Source: Thauera sp. 2A1 (GTDB lineage: Bacteria; Pseudomonadota; Gammaproteobacteria; Burkholderiales; Rhodocyclaceae). From it: 64,000 nt of DNA. Position 1 is the first letter of the stretch. Each line of letters opens with the position of its first letter. Position numbers and translations under genes: made by a program. The notes under the pieces are model-generated. The model was not told the DNA's origin. It saw only the letters and a program-made list of their open reading frames with translations, and made no database searches. This document shows, in pieces, positions 53,074 to 60,548 of this stretch. The DNA lies in assembly GCF_009469595.2 (NCBI RefSeq), contig NZ_SSXV01000016.1, positions 53,958 to 117,957 on the forward strand. The letters are read 5' to 3'.

Positions 53074-54231
53074 ATGCGCCAAGCCGAGCGTGCCATTTTC
53101 GATCTGCGCCGCGGACTTCCCGTCCTGCTGCGCGATACCGCCGGCGACACGCTGGTGCAGGCGGTCGAGGGCCTGCACGACGAAGCTCTGGCGGCACTGC
53201 AGGCGCTCGGCGGGTCCGATGCGCAACTGATCCTGAGCCGCCACCGCATGGCCGCGATGGGCCATAAGGAAGGCCCCGACGTCGTCGCGCTCACCTTGCC
53301 CGTGCCACCGGACTGCGACAGGCTGCGCGAACTGGCCTGCAAGCGCGGCGCACAGTTGCCGGATGCGACCCGCCATACCGCCGGCTCTGCTGCCCAACGT
53401 GCGGCGATCAGGCTGCTCGGTCGAGCCCAGTTGATTCCTGCAGCCGTCGCCTGCTCCGTGGGCGCCAGCTGCGCGGATGCGGTCGCCGCGGCGGTGGCGA
53501 GCGGCAACCTGCTCGCAGTCAGCGCGGCCGAGGCGCTGCGCCTGTGCGAGAGCGGTTCCGGCACCCTGACGCGGATCAGTGAGGCACGCGTGCCGCTGGC
53601 CGAAGCCGAGAACAGCCGCTTTGTGCTGTTCCGCGAGGCGGACGGCGTGCATGAACACGTCGCCATCGTGATCGGCGATGCCTCGAAGTGGCAGGACGCG
53701 GTGCCGGTGCGCCTGCATTCCTCCTGCCTCACCGGCGACCTCTTCGGCAGCCTGCGCTGCGACTGCGGCGAGCAGTTGCGGCGTGGCGTGGCGGCGATCA
53801 ACGCGAAGGGCGGCGGCGTGCTGCTGTACCTGTCGCAGGAAGGGCGCGGCATCGGCCTTGCCAACAAGCTGCGCGCCTATGGCCTGCAGGATAAGGGCCT
53901 GGACACCATCGACGCCGACCAGGTCATCGGCTTCTCGAAGGACGAGCGTAACTTCCGCATCGCCCACGACATGCTGCAACAGCTCGGCATCCACAAGGTG
54001 AAGCTGCTCACCAACAACCCGAGCAAGGTCGAAGCCCTGCAGCGCGCCGGCATCAACGTGGTGGCGCGCGAAGCCATCTACGGCGAAGTCACCGCGCAGA
54101 ACCAGCGTTACCTGCAGACCAAGGCCAATCGCCACGGCCACTGGCTGCACGATCTGCTGGGCGAACAGGACGAACCCGAATCGAGCGAGCCTGAGCGCCT
54201 ACCCTCGCCCGGTGCGGTGAGTCGCGCCTGA
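53074..54231 (+). CDS. ribA: GTP cyclohydrolase II with N-terminal GTP_CH_N-like extension
   Basis: 385 residues. The C-terminal about 200 residues are GTP cyclohydrolase II, the first step of riboflavin synthesis: zinc site SSCLTGDLFGSLRCDCGEQL, LYLSQEGRGIGLANKLRAYG, DTIDADQVIGFSKDERNF and KVKLLTNNPSKVEAL. The N-terminal about 170 residues do not contain the acidic DHBP synthase motifs and resemble the GTP_CH_N region of longer homologues; such proteins are often second ribA copies. The ATG at 53074 follows GGAGAACAAGAC. It stands alone on the plus strand. Confidence 0.9.
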   Translation: MRQAERAIFDLRRGLPVLLRDTAGDTLVQAVEGLHDEALAALQALGGSDAQLILSRHRMAAMGHKEGPDVVALTLPVPPDCDRLRELACKRGAQLPDATRHTAGSAAQRAAIRLLGRAQLIPAAVACSVGASCADAVAAAVASGNLLAVSAAEALRLCESGSGTLTRISEARVPLAEAENSRFVLFREADGVHEHVAIVIGDASKWQDAVPVRLHSSCLTGDLFGSLRCDCGEQLRRGVAAINAKGGGVLLYLSQEGRGIGLANKLRAYGLQDKGLDTIDADQVIGFSKDERNFRIAHDMLQQLGIHKVKLLTNNPSKVEALQRAGINVVAREAIYGEVTAQNQRYLQTKANRHGHWLHDLLGEQDEPESSEPERLPSPGAVSRA

Positions 54232-54312
54232 GGCTCACTCGGGGGGCGAAGGTGGCGGTCGGACAGGCACGCCACCGGCCCCCTCCTCCGCACCGCCTGC
54301 GAGCCGGATGCA

Positions 54313-55140
54313 TCAGCACGGTTCCCAGCGCGGGCCGTGCTCGGCCAAGGCCGAGAGGTCGAAGTCTGCTGCCTCCTCGATGACGAGCGCCAGCGTCGCC
54401 GCAAAATGATCGACAAGCCGCGCACCGAGCGTGGCGTCCGCCAGCGTGGCGTTGCCGACCACCCCGGCCGGATTGAGATCCTGTGCCATCCAGCCGAAAC
54501 CCGCCTGCCCGCCCGGGCGCAGCACGCGCCCAGCCATCTCGAGATCCTCGCCGAGCGAATGGAAATTGGCGAGGGTCTGTCTCCGAACCTTGTGCGGCGC
54601 CAGATGCAGCATCATCGCCGTCTCGAGCGCGCCGCCGTGAATGCCGTGGCGCAATTCCGCTGCCGGAATCGCCTCAGGCGGTGGCGCAAAGCGCAGGTAG
54701 TTTGCACGCACCACCAGCATGCGTCGGTCGGCGCGCAGCTTCAGTGCGGCCAGATCGACGATCGCGCTGTTGCCGCCGTGGCTGTTGAACAGCACCAGGC
54801 GGCGGATGCCTGCGCGCCGCACGCTCTCGCCCAGTTCGACGACGCTTGCGAGCGCGGTCTCCGGCGTGAGGCTCAACGTGCCGGGAAAAGCCGTGTGCTC
54901 CAGGCTCAGCCCGACGCAAAGCGGCGGCAGCACGCACCACGCCAGATTTGCCCGCAAGCATGACCGCGCCGCACACAGCAGGCCGAGCGCGATGTCCAGA
55001 TCGGTCGACAATGGCAGATGCTCGCCGTGCTGCTCGATGGCCGCCAGCGGCAGCACCGCCACCGCATCGTCTGCCGCAAGCTGACCGATCTGGCGTGGGG
55101 TAAGCGCCTGCCACCAGGGCAGTGCGTCGTCGAAGTTCAT
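54313..55140 (-). CDS. Creatininase-family metal amidohydrolase
   Basis: 275 residues. Metal-binding motifs of the creatininase fold are present: AAIEQHGEHLPLSTDLDIAL near residue 33, LFNSHGGNSAIVDLAALKLR in the middle and GIHGGALETAMMLHL. The family includes creatininase, ArfB of F420/riboflavin-type pathways and mycofactocin-associated MftE; I cannot choose among them. Its neighbour across the convergent gap is a GTP cyclohydrolase, which makes a role in flavin-related amide hydrolysis possible but unproven. GAGGAG precedes the ATG at 55140. Confidence 0.85.
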   Translation of the reverse strand: MNFDDALPWWQALTPRQIGQLAADDAVAVLPLAAIEQHGEHLPLSTDLDIALGLLCAARSCLRANLAWCVLPPLCVGLSLEHTAFPGTLSLTPETALASVVELGESVRRAGIRRLVLFNSHGGNSAIVDLAALKLRADRRMLVVRANYLRFAPPPEAIPAAELRHGIHGGALETAMMLHLAPHKVRRQTLANFHSLGEDLEMAGRVLRPGGQAGFGWMAQDLNPAGVVGNATLADATLGARLVDHFAATLALVIEEAADFDLSALAEHGPRWEPC

Positions 55141-55415
55141 GAGTCGCTCCTCGGGTTCTACGGGACGCGGATGATCGGCACCTGCCGCATTCGAAAGCGC
55201 CGACGCCTGCAACGCAATCGCGCGACTGCCGCGTTGCGAACCAACGTTGCAGCAGGCTGTCCCTGAGGTGACGAAAGTGCGCCCACAACGCCAGCTTGCC
55301 CTCACACCCTCGCACCGTGCCTATCGTGACTTTTGTCAATGCCAAGCCGGCCTGGTGAGGGTATAAGTTTGGCCGAACCTACCGGATCCCTACTGCCGAT
55401 CGATCCCGACACCCG

Positions 55416-55688
55416 ATGAAAAGTCACGTGACCGAGAATATCCTGCCCGCCAATCCCCGCTTTCATGTTCCCCGCGGCGACGGGATGTTTCAGCCCATTC
55501 CTTTCCTCTTCGTCACCGAGCGCATGCAGCAGGAAATCCTGCATGAGCGCGAGGCCATCCTGAATGCGCTGCCCTCGCGCGGCCGTGAGCAGCAGGCGAA
55601 GATCTTCGCACGCTACGATCCGAAGTCGAGCTTCGACGCCTTCCAGGACATCCTGCATCTGTTCGGCGTCGATCGCAGCCGCACCTGA
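55416..55688 (+). CDS. Conserved-looking small protein of unknown function (90 residues)
   Basis: 90 residues, MKSHVTENILPANPRFHVPR onward, soluble and charged, with no signal or recognisable domain. A predicted helix covers about residues 35-50 (TERMQQEILHEREAIL), and the C-terminus has ARYDPKSSFDAFQDILHLFG. It begins 275 bp from the divergent creatininase gene and ends 33 bp before a convergent gene. Start has only a weak ribosome binding site. Confidence 0.55.
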   Translation: MKSHVTENILPANPRFHVPRGDGMFQPIPFLFVTERMQQEILHEREAILNALPSRGREQQAKIFARYDPKSSFDAFQDILHLFGVDRSRT

Positions 55689-55721
55689 CTCGGCTGCGAG
55701 GCCGGCCGCAAGCGGTCTGGC

Positions 55722-56147
55722 TCATTCCAGCCAGCGGAGCACCATGCGGGCACCTCCACCGGGCTTCAGGTTTACCCAGTGCTCCTGGACGCGACCGTCA
55801 TAGCTCGCGGTGACGCGGTAGCGACCGGCCGATGCCACATCGACGAGGCCGATCGGCCCGCAATCCGCTTCGGCGCGAAGATCGCGCAGCGGATCGTCGA
55901 CGCGTGTGTGAACATCGGCCAGAAAGCCACCGTCGATGGTCAGGAACTGGATCATCAGCGCGCGCGAAGCCCCCTCAGCGCGCATCCGCGCGGCTTCATC
56001 CTCGCCGATGCCGCCACATTCGATGGCGATCGGCGCCCCCGCCACGTTCTCCCGCGCAAAGGCCTGTCCGTGCAAGGTGCCAAAGGCCACGCCCGCCACA
56101 GCCAGCAAGCGCGCCACCCGACGCATGCCGTGAATTCGATCCTGCAT
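55722..56147 (-). CDS. Small exported protein of unknown function
   Basis: 141 residues with a likely Sec signal peptide (about 1-31, containing RRVARLLAVAGVAFGTLHG and ending QAFA). The mature part has two cysteines and ends in strands GRYRVTASYDGRVQEHWVNL, like a small beta-sandwich (carboxypeptidase regulatory-like). GGAGGAGG precedes the ATG at 56147. A shorter start at 56126 would keep the signal. No function can be named. Confidence 0.6.
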   Translation of the reverse strand: MQDRIHGMRRVARLLAVAGVAFGTLHGQAFARENVAGAPIAIECGGIGEDEAARMRAEGASRALMIQFLTIDGGFLADVHTRVDDPLRDLRAEADCGPIGLVDVASAGRYRVTASYDGRVQEHWVNLKPGGGARMVLRWLE

Positions 56148-56514
56148 GTTCCTCCTCCAGTGCCTGCATTCGACATCTATATCATGATGATGCCGCGCCA
56201 CGGTCGGCAGCGCAGCAACCGACTTTCGCGCTGCAGCACAACCTGCAGATCTGGCCCGGGCGGGCTGCCATGGCACGCATGGCAGCGGTAGAATGCCACG
56301 ACGGCGCGAGAAGGCTGCGCCTGCCAGTCGGGCGGCGCAAAATCATCGCACAATGACGTCCCGCTCCGCGCGCGTCAGATCCTCGCATCCCCGCTTCACC
56401 TTGCCTCCTCCTGAAGCGACAAGGTTCTGTTTCAAGCTTCAGACCCACCTATTTTCGCGGCCCGCGGCAGCATCTCGCCTCGGGCAGTCGTAGATCATTT
56501 CTGATCAGACCACC
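56148..56514. other. Intergenic region before the H-NS-like gene
   Basis: 367 bases without a convincing gene, AT-richer towards its right end (about 56400-56510). A 10-bp palindrome TCTGATCAGA (56500-56509) lies six bases before the H-NS-like start codon, where it would overlap the ribosome binding region. Nothing else was recognised. Confidence 0.4.
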
Positions 56515-56850
56515 ATGCCATCCCGCGCCAGTCCTTCCCTGAGTGAATACTCCTTCGAACAACTCGAGGTGTTGCTCCAGGAAATCAAGTCCACAATCGC
56601 CGACAGGGAGGCGACGCCCGCGATCACTCCGCCCCCGCCCCCATCGGCGCCCGAGCTTCCATCCGCGCCCCTGCTCCCTCCGCCGCCTACAAAGGCCGCC
56701 GAAATCCGCTACATGCATCCGGCAAACCGCAACATGGCCTGGTCCGGCGAAGGCATCCAGCCAGAATGGATCGACGCCTATCTCGCCCAGGGCGGCTCAT
56801 GGATCGCGCTGCGCAACACCGCAGAGAAACTCGCGCCGCGCAAGCGCTGA
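56515..56850 (+). CDS. H-NS family histone-like protein, short and atypical
   Basis: 111 residues. A short N-terminal helix (about 8-32, LSEYSFEQLEVLLQEIKSTI) stands in for the dimerisation region, then a proline-rich linker (about 35-60). The C-terminal H-NS DNA-binding domain follows: YMHPANRNMAWSGEGIQPEW, then IDAYLAQGGSW. In typical members the loop reads TWTGQGRTP or TWSGRGRQP; here it is AWSGEGIQP, so the arginine that enters the AT-rich minor groove is missing. It may be a weak binder or a modulator of another H-NS protein. Confidence 0.75.
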   Translation: MPSRASPSLSEYSFEQLEVLLQEIKSTIADREATPAITPPPPPSAPELPSAPLLPPPPTKAAEIRYMHPANRNMAWSGEGIQPEWIDAYLAQGGSWIALRNTAEKLAPRKR

Positions 56851-56961
56851 GTGCCCACTGCACCGCCCCAGGTGTCAGGCGTCACCGAATTGAAACGCCG
56901 CTGGCCGACACTGTGCGGGCCGGGTGGCCTGCCCCCGCTCCCGATCACCCCAGGAGTCGGC

Positions 56962-57225
56962 ATGCCTGTTGTCAGCACAAATCAAGGTCGGTGTGAAGTC
57001 GAGCGCTATCGCGATGCCACGCTGCGCCTTTCAAAACTTCCCGGGGTGACGCGGCCATCATTCCGGTGCCGGAAATGCGGCAAGAGCCGGGGTGTGAATG
57101 GCCGCAGGCAGGTCGTCCGGGGAACATCGAGATTCGGCTATCACTGTGCCTTTTGTGCCCCTCCCGCGCAGCCCACTCGCGATGCAGCCGACTCGCGTGC
57201 TGCTGAAGCGTCCACTTCAGGGTAA
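56962..57225 (+). CDS. Small zinc-ribbon-like protein
   Basis: 87 residues. The core has two CxxC pairs, CRKC and CAFC, 25-30 residues apart, with basic residues between them (SRGVNGRRQVVRGTSRFGYH), a pattern typical of a zinc ribbon that may bind nucleic acid. The ATG at 56962 has an excellent AGGAG site. It follows the H-NS-like gene on the same strand. Its 3' end approaches the nitronate monooxygenase remnant on the other strand. No family name recognised. Confidence 0.55.
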   Translation: MPVVSTNQGRCEVERYRDATLRLSKLPGVTRPSFRCRKCGKSRGVNGRRQVVRGTSRFGYHCAFCAPPAQPTRDAADSRAAEASTSG

Positions 57226-57239
57226 CGGACAGCGCCAGC

Positions 57240-57554
57240 GGCAGAGACCACGCGATTCAGCAGACTATCCGCGGCAAGCATCGCGCAAGGCAGCGAACCC
57301 AGGCCACCTGCATTCGACACGGCAATCGCCGGCGCGCCGCCCAGCAGCCCAGCCATCGGCGCCTGAATGATGGGCAGCTCGATACCGAGCATTCGCTGTA
57401 GCGTGGTCATCTGCGTTCCCTGGTCGTCTTGCCTGTCTGCAGCCTGCATCAACGACACGGCAAACCCCACGTGCAGACCTCCCTCCGGTTCAGCCTTCTG
57501 GTTGATGCGCAGGATGGTGCCGATACGCGGCTGCGGGTAGCCAATCGTGGACAT
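57240..57554 (-). pseudogene. Chimeric remnant: VOC/glyoxalase-like piece joined to the N-terminus of a nitronate monooxygenase
   Basis: One open frame with two dissimilar pieces. 57410 down to about 57240 encodes MTTLQRMLGIELPIIQAPMA then AIAVSNAGGLGSLPCAML, the FMN-binding N-terminus of nitronate monooxygenases, which normally run about 320-370 residues; here homology stops after about 58 residues. The upstream piece (57554 to about 57456) reads IGYPQPRIGTILRINQKAEP then GGLHVGFAV, resembling the middle of a VOC/glyoxalase domain. A GAGGA site precedes the ATG at 57554, so a hybrid peptide might still be made. Most likely a deletion scar. Confidence 0.6.
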
Positions 57555-57684
57555 CGAATCCTCGAAATTTGATTGCTCGACTCGAAATCCATTATCAATC
57601 CAGGGTTCCGCGAAGAGTCTATTCGAGAATTTGTTGTAACCACCGATCAGGCAGCACTGCAGGACAGGTCACGCCCCCGGTTCT

Positions 57685-58638
57685 TCACCTCTGCATCATC
57701 GCCATCCGCCACTCAATCGCCACCCGCTTCGGATACATGCGCGCCTCGCGTGGCAGGAACAACGGCTTGCCCTCCAGCTCAGTCAGCACGCGGTACTCGG
57801 GGACACGCCGATCGAGCGATGGACTGACGCGCCAACGGAAGTCGGTGTCCGGCGCGATGAGGTGACGGTCGAGCGCCCAGTGCATGTCGGGCGTCAGCGC
57901 CAGTCCATTGCGCGGATCGTCGTCGCCAGCCTGGCTGAAAGGATGGATGTGCGCTGCCTCGACCATCGCGGCCCCGTCGGGCAGCACCAGCCGCAAGCCG
58001 GTTGCAGCGCAGCGAAAGTCGTAGATCTCGGTTACGACGCGCCTGAACGCGGGATCGCGGACACAGCTCGGCGCCGCCTCGGCGGCGATCAGCGCAGGAC
58101 CGCTGGAAGTTCGGAGCACGCGCTCGTAGTGATTGATCTGCCGCGTTCGCCCCACCACCGCGTCAAGATCCCGCAGGCCGCGGTCGAACCAGGTTTCGGC
58201 GAGCACCGCGCTCAGCGCATCGACCGCGAGCTCATCCTGCAGCAGTTCGAACAGCTCGCTGTCGAGTCTGGCATGATCGATGCTTTCCGTTACCTGCCTT
58301 GCCGTTCTCGCCGTGCTCATACCGGCGAGCACGGATTCGTGCCCGGGCCTGGGCTGAAGATGCCAGAAACTCTCGCCACCTCCGCGCAAGCTGCCCGCGA
58401 GGTGGAAGAAGGGAAAGTAGGGATTGGGATGGTCGCCCGCGCCCCGGACCGCTTTGAAGTACATCGCGTAGCGTTCGAGCAGCGGCGGGGCGTATTCGAT
58501 GCGGTTCTGCGTGAGTGCACCGCCGCGCGCAAGATCAAGAACAGCGAGCAGCATGCAGATCTTGTGAGGGCTCGCACGGCCATGCGCGACATTGACCTTG
58601 AGGCGCCGGAACTGGTCGGCGTAGGCGGCAAGACTCAT
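57685..58638 (-). CDS. HNH endonuclease (HNH_2 type), probable restriction/defence nuclease
   Basis: 317 residues. N-terminal domain begins SLAAYADQFRRLKVNVAHGR then ASPHKICMLLAVLDLARGG, found in HNH proteins of the McrA/YeeB-like group. The C-terminal HNH_2 motif reads CAATGLRLVLPDGAAMVEAA, then HIHPFSQAGDDDPRNGLALT and PDMHWALDRHL, with the conserved C, HxxP, N and H. It could cut modified or foreign DNA; that is family-level inference. Its ATG overlaps the stop of a HIT-family fragment (TGATG). A GTG three bases upstream is an alternative start. Confidence 0.85.
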   Translation of the reverse strand: MSLAAYADQFRRLKVNVAHGRASPHKICMLLAVLDLARGGALTQNRIEYAPPLLERYAMYFKAVRGAGDHPNPYFPFFHLAGSLRGGGESFWHLQPRPGHESVLAGMSTARTARQVTESIDHARLDSELFELLQDELAVDALSAVLAETWFDRGLRDLDAVVGRTRQINHYERVLRTSSGPALIAAEAAPSCVRDPAFRRVVTEIYDFRCAATGLRLVLPDGAAMVEAAHIHPFSQAGDDDPRNGLALTPDMHWALDRHLIAPDTDFRWRVSPSLDRRVPEYRVLTELEGKPLFLPREARMYPKRVAIEWRMAMMQR

Positions 58639-58760
58639 CACTCGGCCCAGTATTTCGCCTTGGCTGGCACGACCCAGCGCACACCGCCACGCGGATCCGG
58701 GACGTCACCCCGATAGCGCGGGATCAGGTGCAGATGGAGGTGCGGCACGGTCTGCGATCT
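58638..58760 (-). pseudogene. C-terminal fragment of a HIT-family hydrolase
   Basis: In the minus-strand frame ending at 58638 the product is SQTVPHLHLHLIPRYRGDVP then DPRGGVRWVVPAKAKYWAE. HLHLHLIPR is the histidine-triad motif and the rest is the usual C-terminus of HIT proteins of Ap4A-hydrolase type. The N-terminal about 100 residues of a HIT protein cannot be found in this frame; the frame upstream is unrelated. Its stop overlaps the HNH gene start, as in an intact HIT-HNH pair, so the gene was probably truncated after the operon formed. Confidence 0.7.
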
Positions 58761-59007
58761 CGAGCACCAACTGCACCCATGTCATGCCCACGAGCAGGGA
58801 CCGGCGAGCCTCCTCGTCGAACAGCGCGAAATCCACCTCTGCCAGCACGACGCCGAGGGCGCTCTGTCCCTTGAACCGGTGTATGGGCTCGATCAGGGAC
58901 TCGACCTCGGACCAGACGGACTCGCCGTTGGTCGTGAATTGCCCCTGAAACTTCTGCCACCGGAACGCCCCCAAGCCTCGGCTCCTTGACCAGGAGCGAG
59001 CGCCCAT
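58760..59007 (-). pseudogene. Unidentified coding-like segment upstream of the HIT fragment
   Basis: An open frame reads FRWQKFQGQFTTNGESVWSE, then VESLIEPIHRFKGQSALGVV and LAEVDFALFDEEARRSLLVG. Its composition looks protein-like but I do not recognise the family, and it has no credible start with a ribosome binding site. It shifts by one base relative to the HIT fragment. It may be the remains of another gene fused by deletion to the HIT fragment. Confidence 0.35.
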
Positions 59008-59273
59008 GATCGATCATTCCGATGCACGCCCTGACGAAGATCAGGATCCGCGGAAGCTGATGCGGAACGACCCTCCGAGGGCGGAGGATTTGGCGAAGCG
59101 GCTGGATGACGCACCATGCCCATGCAACGGCACCGCCGCCGACAATGTGGGAACTGGGCTGTGGGTGGTAAAGAGGGCGCCCACCGAATGTCACAGGGAA
59201 TGGCGACCGAGCCGGACCACGTCTAGCGGTTCGGCATCAAGGCCCTACTCTGCAAAGACCTGCCGCACAAAGC
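59008..59273. other. Gap between remnants and the tRNA terminator
   Basis: About 270 bases in which I see no supportable gene, repeat or RNA. Short frames on either strand have no ribosome binding site or recognisable motif. Confidence 0.4.
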
Positions 59274-59309
59274 AAAACAGCGCACCACACGGCCACGTGT
59301 AATGCGCTG
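59274..59309 (-). terminator. Rho-independent terminator of the tRNA-Ala transcript
   Basis: On the minus strand CAGCGCA-TT-ACACG and CGTGT-GG-TGCGCTG pair around a TGGC loop (two U-G pairs in the middle, 14 pairs in all), followed by TTTT. It lies 17 bases after the tRNA 3' end. Confidence 0.85.
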
Positions 59310-59326
59310 CTCTTGCTAGGAATTCC

Positions 59327-59402
59327 TGGTGGACCGAAGGAGGATCGAACTCCCGACCTCTGCATTGCGAACGCAGCGCTCTCCCAGCTGAGCTATCGGC
59401 CC
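59327..59402 (-). tRNA. tRNA-Ala (anticodon CGC)
   Basis: 76 bases with encoded CCA. Acceptor arm GGGCCGA pairs with TCGGTCC (one G-U). D-arm GCTCAGCTGGGAGAGC, anticodon stem CTGCG/TGCAG with loop TTCGCAA, so anticodon CGC reads GCG codons (Ala). T-arm contains GTTCGATCC. It is at the 3' end of the folD-purE-purK-sua5 strand and has its own terminator. Its 3' end faces the remnant-rich accessory region. Confidence 0.96.
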
Positions 59403-59456
59403 TGAAAGAGCGCGCATTATAGGCAAGCGCCCTGCGGATGTGAACCCCCCTTCGCT

Positions 59457-60548
59457 TCAGGTTTCGTCGTCTTCCGCGCCTGAGCCGACGGCGGCACGGC
59501 CGAGGCGGTCGGCGATGGCGGTCCACGCGGCGCCGGCGGGCAAGGCCTCGACGAGGATGAGGTCGACGCCCAGCGCATCAAGCACGCGCAGGTTCGCGTA
59601 CAGATCGTGGGCGTAGGCGGCTGGCTGCGCAGGCGCGGCACGCCATGCCAGGCGGCCATCCTGCGGGTCGGCCATGGTGCTGGCCAGCACGGCGACGCGG
59701 CGGCCGGTGGCGGCCAGCTCGGCAGCGTCGCCTGCCAGCCGTGACGGTTCGACCAGGCGCAGCGGCGTTCGGGGCGCATAGTGCGCTGCGAGCGCGCCGG
59801 ATACGCGCGGCGCCGCGGGCGCATTCATGTCACCCGACGCTCCAGCTTCGGCATGCATCCCGCCGCCCTGCTCCACCTCGCCGCGTACGCGCGGGCGTCG
59901 TCCGATGACGCGGGCGATGTCGTCAGCGGTGATCGCGCCGGGGCGCAGGATCTCGGGCACATCGCGCGAGAAATCGACGATGGTCGATTCGATGCCGACC
60001 GGGCAGGCGCCGCCGTCGAGGATCATCGCCACGCGCTCGCCGAGTTCTTCCTGCACATGCGCGGCGGTCGTCGGGCTGATGCGCCCGAAGCGGTTGGCGC
60101 TCGGCGCGGCGATGCCGGACCCGAAGACCTGCAGCAAGGCAAGCGCGATCGAGTGCGCCGGCACACGCACGCCCACCGTGTCCTGTCCGCCGGTGACTTC
60201 GTCGGGCACGTCGGCCTCGCGCTTGAGGATCAGCGTCAGCGGACCGGGCCAGAACGCCCTGGCGAGCGCGAGCGCATCCTTCGGGATGCTGGCCGCCCAG
60301 CGCGGCAGGTGATCCGCACTCGGAAGGTGCACGATGACCGGATGGTCTGCCGGGCGCCCCTTGGCCGCGAAGATCTTCTTCACCGCCTCCGGGTTGAGTG
60401 CGTCGGCAGCGAGGCCATACACCGTCTCGGTGGGCATGCCGACCAGATCCCCAGCCCGCAGCAGCCTGGCGGCAAGCTCGATGGCCACCAGCGTGGCCGG
60501 CTCGATGATGCCGCGCGCCGGAGAGGCGCTCTGCCCGTCCGCCATCAT
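59457..60548 (-). CDS. L-threonylcarbamoyladenylate synthase (Sua5 type)
   Basis: 363 residues. The N-terminal YrdC/TsaC domain (about 10-215) has VGMPTETVYGLAADALNPEA, KIFAAKGRPADHPVIVHLPS, FWPGPLTLILKREADVPDEV and APSANRFGRISPTTAAHV. It makes threonylcarbamoyl-AMP for the t6A37 modification of ANN-decoding tRNAs. The C-terminal Sua5 domain (about 245-363, GALAAHYAPRTPLRLVEPSR) is present, so it is the long Sua5 form, not the short TsaC. The ATG overlaps the purK stop (ATGA). A tRNA gene lies just downstream. Confidence 0.93.
   Translation of the reverse strand: MMADGQSASPARGIIEPATLVAIELAARLLRAGDLVGMPTETVYGLAADALNPEAVKKIFAAKGRPADHPVIVHLPSADHLPRWAASIPKDALALARAFWPGPLTLILKREADVPDEVTGGQDTVGVRVPAHSIALALLQVFGSGIAAPSANRFGRISPTTAAHVQEELGERVAMILDGGACPVGIESTIVDFSRDVPEILRPGAITADDIARVIGRRPRVRGEVEQGGGMHAEAGASGDMNAPAAPRVSGALAAHYAPRTPLRLVEPSRLAGDAAELAATGRRVAVLASTMADPQDGRLAWRAAPAQPAAYAHDLYANLRVLDALGVDLILVEALPAGAAWTAIADRLGRAAVGSGAEDDET

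Noticed and set aside
59006..59302. 98-residue open frame on the plus strand
   Set aside because: No ribosome binding site or motif, overlaps the tRNA terminator and the antisense remnant region.
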